A stretch of 34,604 nucleotides of DNA from Bacillota bacterium (GTDB lineage: Bacteria; Bacillota; Bacilli; Alicyclobacillales; SLC66), in contig JAKACX010000023.1 in the NCBI GenBank assembly GCA_021821055.1, positions 1 through 34,604 on the forward strand, read 5' to 3'. Every line of letters begins with the position of its first letter. The first letter of the stretch is position 1. The position numbers and the translations under genes are program-made. Below, piece after piece: positions 16,190 to 24,728 of this stretch. The notes beneath the pieces were generated by a model, which saw only the letters and a list, made by a program, of their open reading frames with translations, searched no databases and had not been told where the DNA came from.

Positions 16190-17569
16190 ATGTTGAAGAC
16201 CGGATTCATGATGAAAGCGCTTCCCGGACTGATGGCCGTCGCGGCGGCGGGCGGACTCGTGAGCACACTGGCGAGCGGTGCGGCTTCGGCGGCATCGTTC
16301 AAGGGCCAGACGCTCACCATCGCGTTCCAGGTATATGGCGGCGGGAATCAGAACACGATTTGGCTCACTGCCGTGAAGAAGCAATTTCTCAAAATGTATC
16401 CCGGTGTGAATGTCACGTTCGTGCCGATCAACGCTTCGGAGAACCAGTACTACACGAAGCTTGACCTGATGCAACAGTCGCCGCGCACGGCCCCCGACAT
16501 CTGTGTGGAGGACACGTTCCTGGTGAATTCGGATGCGAGTGCGGGCTATCTGCTTCCCTTGAACAAGTTCGTCAATCAGTGGCCGGCCTGGAAGAAGGAA
16601 TTCTACCCTCCGATGCAAAAGGCGGCGGAGGCGACCAACGGAACCGTGTACGGCGTACCGTTCAACACGGATACGCGGGGAATCTACTACGATATGCCGA
16701 TGTTCCGCAAGCTGGGCGTCAAGGTTCCTTGGCAGCCACATTCCTGGGCGGATGTTCTCAGGATGGCCCATCTGATCAAGAGCAAGGAACCGGGCGTCGT
16801 GCCGCTCTGGTTCATGTCGGGAAAACCGATGGGCGAAGCGTCCACGATGCAGGGCTTTGAGATGCTCCTCTACGGCACGCACAACACGCTTTATGACAAC
16901 AGGACGGGGAAATGGATTGTGCAGTCGCCCGGATTTCTGGATTCGCTGCAGTTTGTTCGCACCATTTTCACCCAGGGTCTCGCGGAACCGCTGCAGGATG
17001 CCCTCACGCCGCAATCTTCCGTGATTGCGACGCAGCAGTTGATGCCACAGCAAAAAGTCGGCATGCTGCTGGACGGTGTGTGGGAGTACAGCAACTGGCT
17101 CCCGACGGGCGGCCACCCCTGGCCGCAGTGGCACAGCGTGTACGGCGTCGCGAAGATGCCCAAGCAAAACGGCGGCGGCTATACCAGCCTGAGCGGCGGG
17201 TGGACACTCTCGATTTCGTCCAAGACCAAGCATGCGCAATTGGCGTGGGATTTCATCAAGTTGGCCACCGACCGCAACAATATGCTGAAAATCGACCTGC
17301 TTGACGGAAATGTGACGCCGCGCCGGGACGTGGCCGCGATGCCGGCCTACAAGAAGGCGGGGCAGGGCATGCTCGCGCAGTTTGCCGCTTTCAACTCGTT
17401 CACGCAATTCCGTCCCGCCTACGCGCAGTATCCGACCATCTCGAACGACATCCAGACCGCGATGGAGAACGTCATGACCAACTCGGCAACGCCGCAGCAG
17501 GCCATGCAGCAATACGCCAGGGCCGTCACCACGTACGTCGGCGCCAAGCACGTCGAATCCGCGCGCTGA
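16190..17569 (+). CDS. Sugar ABC transporter substrate-binding protein (CUT1)
   Basis: A 459-residue family-1 solute-binding protein. The ATG at 16190 has AAGGGGG about 6 nt upstream; an open frame continues further without a ribosome binding site. Residues 1-36 form a Sec signal peptide ending ASGAASAAS. Mature-domain motifs are LTIAFQVYGGGNQNT, APDICVEDTFL, NGTVYGVPFNTDTRGIYYD and GMLLDGVWEYS. No Cys follows the hydrophobic core, so no lipobox, as in the MalE of this window. It delivers an unidentified oligosaccharide to the two permeases downstream. It differs clearly from MalE, so it is probably not a second maltose system. Confidence 0.92.
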   Translation: MLKTGFMMKALPGLMAVAAAGGLVSTLASGAASAASFKGQTLTIAFQVYGGGNQNTIWLTAVKKQFLKMYPGVNVTFVPINASENQYYTKLDLMQQSPRTAPDICVEDTFLVNSDASAGYLLPLNKFVNQWPAWKKEFYPPMQKAAEATNGTVYGVPFNTDTRGIYYDMPMFRKLGVKVPWQPHSWADVLRMAHLIKSKEPGVVPLWFMSGKPMGEASTMQGFEMLLYGTHNTLYDNRTGKWIVQSPGFLDSLQFVRTIFTQGLAEPLQDALTPQSSVIATQQLMPQQKVGMLLDGVWEYSNWLPTGGHPWPQWHSVYGVAKMPKQNGGGYTSLSGGWTLSISSKTKHAQLAWDFIKLATDRNNMLKIDLLDGNVTPRRDVAAMPAYKKAGQGMLAQFAAFNSFTQFRPAYAQYPTISNDIQTAMENVMTNSATPQQAMQQYARAVTTYVGAKHVESAR

Positions 17570-17599
17570 CCACTCCCGCCGATCGGCCGGGCGAACAGA

Positions 17600-17633
17600 A
17601 AGGCGGCAGGCGCGACCTGCCGCCGCTGTTTTA
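17600..17633 (+). terminator. Strong stem-loop between binding-protein and permease genes
   Basis: GGCGGCAGG (17602-17610) pairs with CCTGCCGCC (17616-17624) around the loop CGCGA, followed by GCTGTTTTA. It has the form of an intrinsic terminator inside an operon. Partial read-through would give more binding protein than permease. That role is inferred from position. Confidence 0.75.
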
Positions 17634-17664
17634 ATCGGCGGCTCACCACGACTGGAGGCTTATT

Positions 17665-18585
17665 ATGACGACAACCCCGGCAACGTTGCCCCGCGCCTCC
17701 GCCCAGGAATCCAGGACAAGGCGCAGACAGGCGGCGCGTGCGGCGCTGTTTCTCGCTCCCGCGGTGGTCGCGATGACGATCTTCTTTTTCGGCCCCGTGC
17801 TCTGGACATTCTACATCTCGTTCACCAATGTCGCGTTGACCGGTCCCACGGCGACCCACTACCAGTTCACAGGGCTGAAGAACTTCAGCATCATGTTTTC
17901 CAGCCGCAGTTTCTGGCAGGCGGTGCTGGTTTCGCTGTACTATCTGGCGGGGTCGGCGCTGATCGGCCAGACGGTGCTCGGCCTTCTGCTGGCTCTCCTG
18001 ATGCAGCGCGCCAACGCCGCCGTGCGGGCGGTGGTCGGCGGCATCGTGATCGCCGCCTGGGTCATCCCGGAAATCGTCAAGGCCTTCACGTGGTTCGCAT
18101 TCCTGAGCCAGGGCGGGACGCTGGACAACATCCTGCAGTGGTTGGGCCTGCCACAGCCGGCATGGCTGTTCACCCAGCCGCTGCTGTCCGTCATTGTGGC
18201 CAACACGTGGGCCGGGACAGCGTTTTCGATGATGGTGTATTCGGCTGCGCTCTCTGGTGTGCCGGGCGAATTGGTGGAGGCGGCGCGCATCGACGGAGCG
18301 TCGCTGTGGCAGACGCTGTTTCGCGTCGTCCTGCCGGTCATCAAAAACTCGATCATGACCAACACGATTCTCATCACGCTGCAGACGCTGGGGGATTTTA
18401 CGCTGGTGTACGCGATGACGGGCGGCGGTCCTGGCACCCAGACGTCCGTTCTGCCTGTGTACATGTACCAGCAGGCGTTCTCCTTCTATCAACTCGGCTA
18501 CGGCAGCGCGCTGTCGATGATCCTGCTGCTGATCGGGATCGTCGCCTCGCTGTTCTACATCAAACTGCTGCGGGTGGAACTCTGA
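17665..18585 (+). CDS. Sugar ABC transporter permease, MalF/UgpA type
   Basis: A 306-residue CUT1 permease with about six transmembrane helices starting at RAALFLAPAVVAMTIFFFGP. The EAA loop reads EAARIDGASLWQTLFRVVLP, and the characteristic MTGGGPGTQTSVLPVY follows. GGAGG lies 8 nt before the ATG. It pairs with the next permease, 25 bp downstream. No ATPase gene accompanies the operon, so a shared MsmX-type ATPase is likely. Confidence 0.94.
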   Translation: MTTTPATLPRASAQESRTRRRQAARAALFLAPAVVAMTIFFFGPVLWTFYISFTNVALTGPTATHYQFTGLKNFSIMFSSRSFWQAVLVSLYYLAGSALIGQTVLGLLLALLMQRANAAVRAVVGGIVIAAWVIPEIVKAFTWFAFLSQGGTLDNILQWLGLPQPAWLFTQPLLSVIVANTWAGTAFSMMVYSAALSGVPGELVEAARIDGASLWQTLFRVVLPVIKNSIMTNTILITLQTLGDFTLVYAMTGGGPGTQTSVLPVYMYQQAFSFYQLGYGSALSMILLLIGIVASLFYIKLLRVEL

Positions 18586-18610
18586 TGGGGCATCCGGGAG
18601 GGACTTGCGC

Positions 18611-19435
18611 ATGAGCATGCGGACGATGGCGTCAAAAGGGCTCGTCAACCTGATCCTGATTCTGATCGGCGTCTTGTTTGTGGTTCCTCTCCTGTGGGTG
18701 ATCACCGCGGCGCTGTCGGCCAACGCGTCGCTCGCGGTCCAGTGGCCGCAACCGGTGAGCTTCGGCAATTTTGCCCAGGTGCTGTCGGCAGCCAATGTCC
18801 GGGCATTTGCCAACAGTCTTTCCCTGTCGTTTGGCACGGCGTTGTTCGCCGTCCTGTTTGCCATGCTGGCGGCGTATCCGTTGTCCCGCTATCAACTGCG
18901 CTTTCGACGGCCGTTCATGTACACGGTGCTGTTTGTCACGGGCCTGCCCATAACGGCCATGATGGTGCCAGTCTATGAAGTGTACAATGCACTCAATATC
19001 GTCGATTCCCTGTTCTGGACAGGCGCCTTTCTGGTGGCGTCCTCACTGCCGTTTGCCATCTGGATGATGAAGAACTTCATGGACAGCGTGCCCGTTGAAC
19101 TGGAGGAGGCCGCATGGGTGGACGGCGCGTCGGTATTCGGCAGCCTGGTGCGCGTCATTTTGCCCCTGATGCGGCCGGGTCTGGCGGCCGTGGGGATCTT
19201 CATCTTCGTCGGCGCCTGGGGCAACTTCTTCGTTCCGTTTATCCTGATTCAGAGTTCGCAGCTGGATCCCGCGTCGGTGACCATCTACCAGTTCTTCTCG
19301 GAGTACGGCATGGTGGCCTACGGGCAGCTTGCGGCGTACTCGATTCTGTACACGTTGCCGGTGGTTTTCCTGTACGTCGTCGCCTCCAGGTGGCTTGGCG
19401 GCGCGTTCAACTTCGGCGGGGCGGTCAAGGGATAG
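18611..19435 (+). CDS. Sugar ABC transporter permease, MalG/UgpE type
   Basis: A 274-residue CUT1 permease. The ATG at 18611 is chosen because GGGAGGGA at 18596-18602 lies 8 nt upstream; a TTG at 18605 is too close. It has about six helices, the EAA loop EAAWVDGASVFGSLVRVILP and the MalG-like end FNFGGAVKG. It is the last gene of the operon. The 210 bp to the sedolisin stop contain only the minus-strand terminator listed next. Confidence 0.93.
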   Translation: MSMRTMASKGLVNLILILIGVLFVVPLLWVITAALSANASLAVQWPQPVSFGNFAQVLSAANVRAFANSLSLSFGTALFAVLFAMLAAYPLSRYQLRFRRPFMYTVLFVTGLPITAMMVPVYEVYNALNIVDSLFWTGAFLVASSLPFAIWMMKNFMDSVPVELEEAAWVDGASVFGSLVRVILPLMRPGLAAVGIFIFVGAWGNFFVPFILIQSSQLDPASVTIYQFFSEYGMVAYGQLAAYSILYTLPVVFLYVVASRWLGGAFNFGGAVKG

Positions 19436-19591
19436 GTCCGAAGGGCGCTCGATGCGGGTCGGGAACCAGTGGGAACCGGGCTCGCGCGACGGATGGAGCG
19501 CGCGGAACGGGGCGCGGTCGTCCGTATCGTGGTCGGTCTTGCGCGGGGGTGAATCCGTCTTGCGCGCAAGGCGAATCAGTCTGTTGGAAAA

Positions 19592-19627
19592 CGAACGGGT
19601 GCGCCTCCCATGCCGCGCACCCGTTCG
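19592..19627 (-). terminator. Intrinsic terminator of the sedolisin gene
   Basis: CGAACGGGTGCGC (19592-19604) pairs perfectly over 13 bp with GCGCACCCGTTCG (19615-19627) around a 10-nt loop. On the minus strand the stem is followed at once by TTTTCC. It lies 18 bp past the sedolisin stop and may also stop rightward transcripts from the ABC operon. Confidence 0.85.
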
Positions 19628-19644
19628 AATTCTGCATGTGAAAC

Positions 19645-21618
19645 CTACCACGTCACGGTGACGGTGGCCGGCGTTATTTGCGGCGCGCTCATGTCGCTCG
19701 CGGTGAACTGCACCGGGCCGGCCTGGGAGTCGGCGGCCGTGAACGCCGCCTGCCCATTGGCATTGGTGACGGCCAATGTACTCGCTGTCTGGACGCTTGT
19801 ATTGCCGTCGTTGAGTTGAATCTGCTGGCCTGCGACCGGCGCGCCCGACACGTCGGTGACCGTAGCCGTGAGCGTCACGGACTGGCCTGGTCGAGGGCTG
19901 GTGTTCGACGCGGCAAAGCTCATGTACATCGGCATGGAACTCTGCAGGTTTGCGACCAGGTTGGACACGTCGGGCGTCCCCCAGCCGGTGACCGGATTCC
20001 ATCCGGGGCTTGCGCTGTAGGCGCCGTTATTGCCGATCGTGATGGAATGGAAGGAGGAGCCGTATTCCGACGTCTGGCCGAGAGCGAACCAGAGCGGGTT
20101 CACGAAACCGAGTGGTTTTCCGAGCGCCTGGTTCGCAAGGGCCGTGATCCCCGCCCACTCTGGGGAGGCGAAGGATGTTCCGCCCCATCCCGGGCTCCAG
20201 GACCCCTGGTAGTAGATCTGGTAACCGGTGAACGGGTCGGCGTTGAGTGCGACGTCCGGGAGTCCGTTCATGCGTGCCGGGTCCGGGATGGCCGCGTTTT
20301 GCTGCCATGCGGGTTCCGGGAACACGGCGCTGAATCCACCGCCGGAACCCCATCCGAAGGCGGGGTTGTAGCTCCAGGCGGTTTCTTTCACGCGGCTGCC
20401 GTTAAGGGGATTCAGGTACACGGAGGTGCCGCCCGCCGCGGAGACGTACGGGTCGGACGCCGGATAGGTCACCACCGGTGACGATGAACTCGGATCGCTG
20501 TACGCGCCGCTGTCGCCGGAGGCGCTGAAATTCGACATGCCCTGGGCGGCCGCCTGCATAAACAGTTCGTGCTCCGCGCTGATGAAGGCGGACGGCGTCA
20601 TGTCTTCGGGGGCTCCCCAACTGCAGGTGATCACTTGCGCCTTGTCCTGGCTGATGATGTGCCAGTACGTGTCAACCATCGCCTGGAGCGTCGGCCCGGA
20701 ACCCACGTACTCCAGGATCGTCGCGCCCGGCGCCATCGCTCCGGAGTATTCCGCGTCGAGGGTCGACTCGTCGGTGCCGTATGCGGTCGGGGGACCGCTT
20801 GGGAGCCAGTCGACCGGGATCACCTTTAGCGTCGGCTGCGCGGGCAGCCCCGTGTGTTGCCAGAAGTAGGACACATCGGCCGGATTCACATTCGCGAGCG
20901 TCATGATCGCGATGGACTGGCCCGCCCCGGTGATGTTCGACTGGTACACCTTGTTGATGTTGTACGCCGCGTGGATGTCCGACGGAAGATAGAATCCCGG
21001 CGCGTCAAATCCCGTCGGCGACGGTCCCGGTTGCTGGCCGGTGACACTTGTCTGCACATTCTGTGAGCGCACCGGGGTCTGGCTCGACAGTCCCATGACC
21101 CCGGTGACGTTTGCGGCAAGGCTGGATGGAAGAAGCGGTTGGGCAGTCGCGCTGAAGAACTTCGCGGCGGGCGTCTGAAAGCGATTGAGCGTCACATGGA
21201 ACGCGGCTTCCATCTCTTGGACGGTTCCTGTCACTTCCATCGCCAGTCCGCCCGGTGCGGTGGAGACGTTGAGTCCCTGCTGTTGCAGATAACTTGCGAC
21301 TGATGTGTAGCTGGCATTGCCAAAACGCGCCCCGAACGCGGCGGGAGTGAGATAGGCGCGCTGCGCCGGAGGTTGACTGTACAACTGCTGGAGAAATGAG
21401 TGCAAACCGGGTCGGGGCTGCAGCGTGACCATCACGTCCATCGTCTGTGATGGCGGCATCGCGCCAAGATTCGCCGCATTGGACGGTATCGCCAGAACGT
21501 CGCTGGCGACCTGGGCCAGACCGCTGGCCGCGCTCGATGGGATGCCAGGCAGCGCGGCCGACAGCAGAGAAGCCGAGACCGCCGGAACCGCTATGCGACG
21601 GACGAATCGTTTCAACAT
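19645..21618 (-). CDS. Secreted S53 sedolisin (kumamolisin-like) protease with C-terminal Ig-like domain
   Basis: A 657-residue serine-carboxyl protease. The ATG at 21618 has AGGAGG 7 nt upstream. Order: signal peptide (~1-35, basic KRFVRR then a hydrophobic core); activation prodomain (~60-200), with MEVTGTVQEMEAAFHV; and S53 catalytic domain. The catalytic Glu and Asp lie in DESTLDAEYSGAMAPGA (~280 and 284), the oxyanion Asp in SASGDSGAY (~366) and the nucleophile in GGTSFASP (~482). The calcium site is near GWNPVTGWGTPD. The last ~90 residues (SPRPGQSVTLTATV to the end) form a bacterial Ig-like domain not present in the minimal kumamolisin core. Sedolisins act outside the cell at acid pH and often at high temperature, fitting a thermoacidophile. 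It is a monocistronic gene with its own terminator. Confidence 0.95.
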   Translation of the reverse strand: MLKRFVRRIAVPAVSASLLSAALPGIPSSAASGLAQVASDVLAIPSNAANLGAMPPSQTMDVMVTLQPRPGLHSFLQQLYSQPPAQRAYLTPAAFGARFGNASYTSVASYLQQQGLNVSTAPGGLAMEVTGTVQEMEAAFHVTLNRFQTPAAKFFSATAQPLLPSSLAANVTGVMGLSSQTPVRSQNVQTSVTGQQPGPSPTGFDAPGFYLPSDIHAAYNINKVYQSNITGAGQSIAIMTLANVNPADVSYFWQHTGLPAQPTLKVIPVDWLPSGPPTAYGTDESTLDAEYSGAMAPGATILEYVGSGPTLQAMVDTYWHIISQDKAQVITCSWGAPEDMTPSAFISAEHELFMQAAAQGMSNFSASGDSGAYSDPSSSSPVVTYPASDPYVSAAGGTSVYLNPLNGSRVKETAWSYNPAFGWGSGGGFSAVFPEPAWQQNAAIPDPARMNGLPDVALNADPFTGYQIYYQGSWSPGWGGTSFASPEWAGITALANQALGKPLGFVNPLWFALGQTSEYGSSFHSITIGNNGAYSASPGWNPVTGWGTPDVSNLVANLQSSMPMYMSFAASNTSPRPGQSVTLTATVTDVSGAPVAGQQIQLNDGNTSVQTASTLAVTNANGQAAFTAADSQAGPVQFTASDMSAPQITPATVTVTW

Positions 21619-21749
21619 GGTCAGTCCTCCTGTCTCCGCGGGTAATGGAACCGAGTGACCTGCAGATTGACCTGCATCCCTTTGATGACGTTGTGGAGCA
21701 CGGGCGATTATTAACGGAATATTGTAACTATCTCTCTCGTGCATGTCCG

Positions 21750-21755
21750 ATTATA
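21750..21755 (-). promoter_or_regulatory. Candidate -10 box of the sedolisin gene
   Basis: A perfect TATAAT on the minus strand, about 130 bp before the sedolisin ATG. The -35 at 17-bp spacing is poor (TGGCTA), so an activator may be needed or the true promoter may be nearer. From 21756 to 21957 nothing else is recognised. Confidence 0.4.
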
Positions 21756-21960
21756 CAGTTTAAGCGGGGGAATAGCCACCTCCTCGAATGCTTTTGTGCG
21801 AATGTTCTTATTCGGACAGCGTCGCCCACGGCCACTGGGGCTGACATTGCCAGTGAGTGGATGTCTACGGGGGTGTGCCAGGATAGAGGACTTTATCACA
21901 CGTCCCCCAGGGTCTCATGATTTTCAGAAATTGTCCAATCTGAGGTCAGTGGGATAACCT

Positions 21961-22174
21961 GATGGGACCGATCGCAGTCTCGCCGAGTTCCCGTTTGTGG
22001 CCGTTGACCCGGGGATGTTCGCGTCTTACGGGCAGTGTCCGGACAACTGGACCCTGCTGGCCGCGGCGCTGGTCATCGTGGTTGATTCCGGCAGCCGTCT
22101 TGTTTCTGGCGCTGCAGCGCTTCCTTTTGGCGGGGATCACTGGGGGATCGTTAAAACTGTGGGAGGGAAGATGA
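21961..22174 (+). pseudogene. Frameshifted tail of a CUT1 sugar permease (MalG type)
   Basis: One frame (from 21961) reads LAEFPFVAVDPGMF and then YGQCPDNWTLLAAALVI, ending near 22080. The next frame continues it as LIPAAVLFLALQRFLLAG and ITGGSLK to a stop at 22172-22174. Together these match the last ~60 residues of MalG-type permeases: a Tyr-x-x-x-Asn-Trp-x-Leu-Leu segment, a helix, an LQR(F/Y) motif and ITGGSLK. The two halves are joined by a one-base frameshift around 22081. A stop codon lies at 21955-21957, and no upstream part of the permease is seen, so it is a decayed fragment, probably of a lost third sugar operon. Confidence 0.72.
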
Positions 22175-22198
22175 TCCCAGTGAGCCGTTCAGAAGGGC

Positions 22199-22720
22199 AT
22201 GGTTCCCGGCCGGGCGTTCGTGTCGCAGGTCGAGTGGCCGGCGGCCATGGGATACCAATGTGTGGAACTCAATGAGGAAGGGCTCGCCGGGCGCACTCGA
22301 GAGATTCGCGAGACGCTCAGGAACGGTGGCATGGCGGCGCCTGCCGTTGTGCGCGAAGGCGTCAAATTCAGGCTTTGATTCTGGGACAAGGAGGATCGGG
22401 AAGAGTCGGCCCCGCGGATCGAACGGCTGTCGGCAGCGGCGGCCGAGGTGGGGGCAGAGAGCATGAGGGGTATGCCGATGGTGCCGTGGTGGGGCAAGGA
22501 CGATCAATCCGGCGGCCTGATGGTGGAGCAGGCGACGCATATCGCCGACCTCGCGCGCCATGTTGCCGCAGCCCTCACCCGGTCGAGGACGAAGGGTTTA
22601 TTGCGGCAGTGCGCGGCGGTCGTGCGGATGCGATTCGATTATGCCGACGCGTACCAGACGCATTGGGACACCGATGCGGCCAGGACATCTGCCCGGACAG
22701 GTGAACCGGTCTCGCTTTGA
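22199..22720 (+). pseudogene. Probable sugar-phosphate isomerase/epimerase-like remnant
   Basis: One frame is open from the ATG at 22199 except for a TGA at 22376-22378 and ends at 22720. Before the stop it reads EWPAAMGYQCVELNEEGLAG and IRETLRNGGMAAPAVV, like the first strands and helices of xylose-isomerase-like TIM barrels (AP endonuclease family 2). After the stop come RIERLSAAAAEVGAES and then HIADLARHVAAAL, in the expected order. The C-terminal half of the family is missing, and the last ~45 residues are unrecognisable. It directly follows the permease remnant, as sugar isomerases often follow CUT1 permeases. The family assignment is moderate; that it is broken is clear if the family is right. 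Confidence 0.55.
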
Positions 22721-22918
22721 CACGGTTGGCTGTTGCGCAGCGGTTCCTGCATTTGAACGGCGGGCCTCGCGATCCCCATCCCTGCGTGAATTTCCGAGCT
22801 ATGAATGGCGGGCCAGCTTTGGGCGGCCGTCCCGGGGCGTGGGGGTCGATCTCCTCATACACTGCCCTGAAAGCAGGCCGCATCGGCGCTGAATCGAGCG
22901 CGGCCCGGAGGGCTGCCA

Positions 22919-24094
22919 ATGGAACGAAAGGCCGTATTGGGCATTGCCACGACGGTTGTGCCAACAACGAAAGGGTCGTTGTTTGAGAGAATGGTCGCGC
23001 GGGCGGGCGAACAGGGGGTTGATGCGTACCTGTTTCATCCTGTGAACCCCGGACTGCGGACCGGAGACTTCATCGGTCGCACACTGAGCGATGGCCACCA
23101 AGGGGGAAGGTGGGTCAAGGCGCCGTTTGGCGAGCCCGGCGTGATCTACGAAGACGTGTACGTCCACCTCGTCGGTCAGGGTCTCACGCGTTCGCTGCGC
23201 CGCTACGCCGCTGCCCGGTGCATCCCCATCTTCAATCCTGTGATCATGGGCAAGGCGGGCATGTCGCGGATGACGTCCACGCTTACAAAGAGCGGGATGC
23301 GCTCACCGGTTACGCGGCGGGTCGAGGGCGCGCGGACGATCCGCGACATGCTCGAGGCGTACGGCGCGGTTTACCTTAAGCCGTCAGGCGGTCACGGAGG
23401 CAACGGCGTCATGCGGGTGCGGCTGCGTTCGGGGGTGCACGTGGTCGACTGCGATCGCTGGGGCGGCGCGAAAGGCTTCCACCGTGAGCTGTCCGGGCGC
23501 GACTGGGAAGACTTTGTGCGCCGAACTGTCATGGGCCGGCCGCACATCGTTCAGCAGCCGATTCCGCTGCTGGCGCACGGCGGCGGACAGATTGACTTTC
23601 GCGTCGTCGTGCAACGCGGGCGGGACGGGGCGTGGAAGTTGGCGGGCATTGTTCCGAAGGTGGCGCAGAGAGACGGAGTTGTCACCAACCTTGTCGCGGG
23701 CGGGAGGCGCCTGACGATGCAGGAACTGGAATCGCGGCTCGATGTCTTGCGCCAGACGAATGCCGCGCGCAATCTTGAGAAAGCGGCGCTCGCGTTCTCC
23801 CGACGGCTCAGCGAACGTTATCCGACGCTCGCGATTCTGGGGTATGACCTTGGGGTTGACAAGGACGGCTCTGTGTGGTTCATCGAGGCGAATCCAAAAC
23901 CTGCCAGGTCTCTGCTCTTCCCGGACATGAGACGCAAGACGGCGGATCTTGCGATTGACTTTGCCTGTCACCTCCTGGAGGTCGGGCAGGCGGTGCACCG
24001 ACCGCGCAAGGCGGTGCGGCACGTCGGTCGCATGGTCATGTGGCGCACCTCGCGCGATCGGGGGCCCGCAAGGCTCTCCACGGACAGGTTGTGA
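22919..24094 (+). CDS. YheC/YheD-family endospore coat-associated ATP-grasp protein
   Basis: A 391-residue protein of the YheC/YheD family, made by endospore formers and reported as spore-coat associated in Bacillus. The ATP-grasp fold shows in VYLKPSGGHGGNGVMRV (~154-170), IDFRVVVQRG, then the metal-binding FIEANPKPAR near residue 322. The N-terminal part carries GKAGMSRM before the grasp domain. A substrate has not been defined for the family to my knowledge. CGGAGGG lies 6 nt before the ATG. It stands alone, flanked by the decayed sugar genes and a stem-loop. The 198 bp before it hold no recognised gene. Confidence 0.88.
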   Translation: MERKAVLGIATTVVPTTKGSLFERMVARAGEQGVDAYLFHPVNPGLRTGDFIGRTLSDGHQGGRWVKAPFGEPGVIYEDVYVHLVGQGLTRSLRRYAAARCIPIFNPVIMGKAGMSRMTSTLTKSGMRSPVTRRVEGARTIRDMLEAYGAVYLKPSGGHGGNGVMRVRLRSGVHVVDCDRWGGAKGFHRELSGRDWEDFVRRTVMGRPHIVQQPIPLLAHGGGQIDFRVVVQRGRDGAWKLAGIVPKVAQRDGVVTNLVAGGRRLTMQELESRLDVLRQTNAARNLEKAALAFSRRLSERYPTLAILGYDLGVDKDGSVWFIEANPKPARSLLFPDMRRKTADLAIDFACHLLEVGQAVHRPRKAVRHVGRMVMWRTSRDRGPARLSTDRL

Positions 24095-24101
24095 GGATGG
24101 G

Positions 24102-24129
24102 CCCTCCGCGGCGGGGACGACGCGGAGGG
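24102..24129 (+). terminator. Stem-loop after the YheC/YheD gene
   Basis: CCCTCCGCG (24102-24110) pairs perfectly with CGCGGAGGG (24121-24129) around a 10-nt loop, 7 bp past the stop codon. There is no T-tract, so the termination function is only likely. Confidence 0.55.
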
Positions 24130-24135
24130 TGCATC

Positions 24136-24165
24136 GGCGGGATGCGGCGGGATGCGGCGGGATGC
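24136..24165. repeat. Three perfect copies of a 10-bp unit
   Basis: GGCGGGATGC repeats at 24136-24145, 24146-24155 and 24156-24165, just past the stem-loop. Further on, 24166-24697 holds no supported gene but several inverted repeats: TTATGG/CCATAA at 24201-24214, GATAAG/CTTATC near 24303-24327, and CAATACA/TGTATTG at 24556-24576. Confidence 0.9.
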
Positions 24166-24697
24166 GGCACGTCGTGGGGAGAACAGCACCGAAATTGGGC
24201 TTATGGTGCCATAAAATTCCTTTTTGAGAGTCTTTAAGCACAGGAAGTTGTTCTATGTGTAAAACAGCAACACTTATGGGTGATATCTCACCATATTATG
24301 GATTGATAAGGCCACTTATGATGCTTATCGACCGCCGGTCGCCGACTGTCGGGCCTTGATCCCGTGCACAAGGGCTGCAACAAAACCGGCGCCTGACAGT
24401 GCCGCGTCCGGGATAGGCGCGGCCGCCGCGGACCGCGCTTCGCGTTCCGTCGAGTTCCGTGGAGAATTGGTCGCCCGGCAGGAGGCTCAGATCCTTTTAT
24501 CACAAGCTCGCGGGGGAGCAGCGTCAGAGTCCGCGATTCGGAAGCCGGTTGCTCGCAATACAGCTCTCTTGTATTGTGGGCGGGACACGTTATATGAAGC
24601 AGTGCGTCGGACCTGATTTGGATGGCCCACACGGCCGAAGTGGCCGGGACTTTCGTGGTCAGCCGAGGCAATCGGCCGTGAGATGGCCAAGGGTGTA

Positions 24698-24714
24698 TGT
24701 GATGAAAACTAACG
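24698..24714 (+). promoter_or_regulatory. GlnR/TnrA-like box 1 upstream of amtB
   Basis: TGTGATGAAAACTAACG fits the Bacillota nitrogen-regulator consensus TGTNA-N7-TNACA at seven of eight defined positions (last base G instead of A). It lies 14 bp upstream of the -35 box, an activating (TnrA-like) or cooperative position. Confidence 0.6.
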
Positions 24715-24728
24715 TTCCAGAGACGCTA

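Noticed and set aside
22376-22378. In-frame TGA as a selenocysteine codon, since selA is nearby
   Set aside because: The xylose-isomerase-like family does not use selenocysteine at this place, no clear stem-loop of bacterial SECIS form follows the TGA, and the gene also lacks its C-terminal half and follows a frameshifted fragment. A nonsense mutation is simpler.
22448-22720. Stand-alone 90-residue gene starting with GTG at 22448
   Set aside because: It is in the same frame as the isomerase-like sequence before the TGA and continues it, so it is the downstream part of the broken gene.
24136-24165. Tandem 10-bp and 13-bp arrays as CRISPR
   Set aside because: Units are too short, with no spacers between copies and no cas genes in the window.
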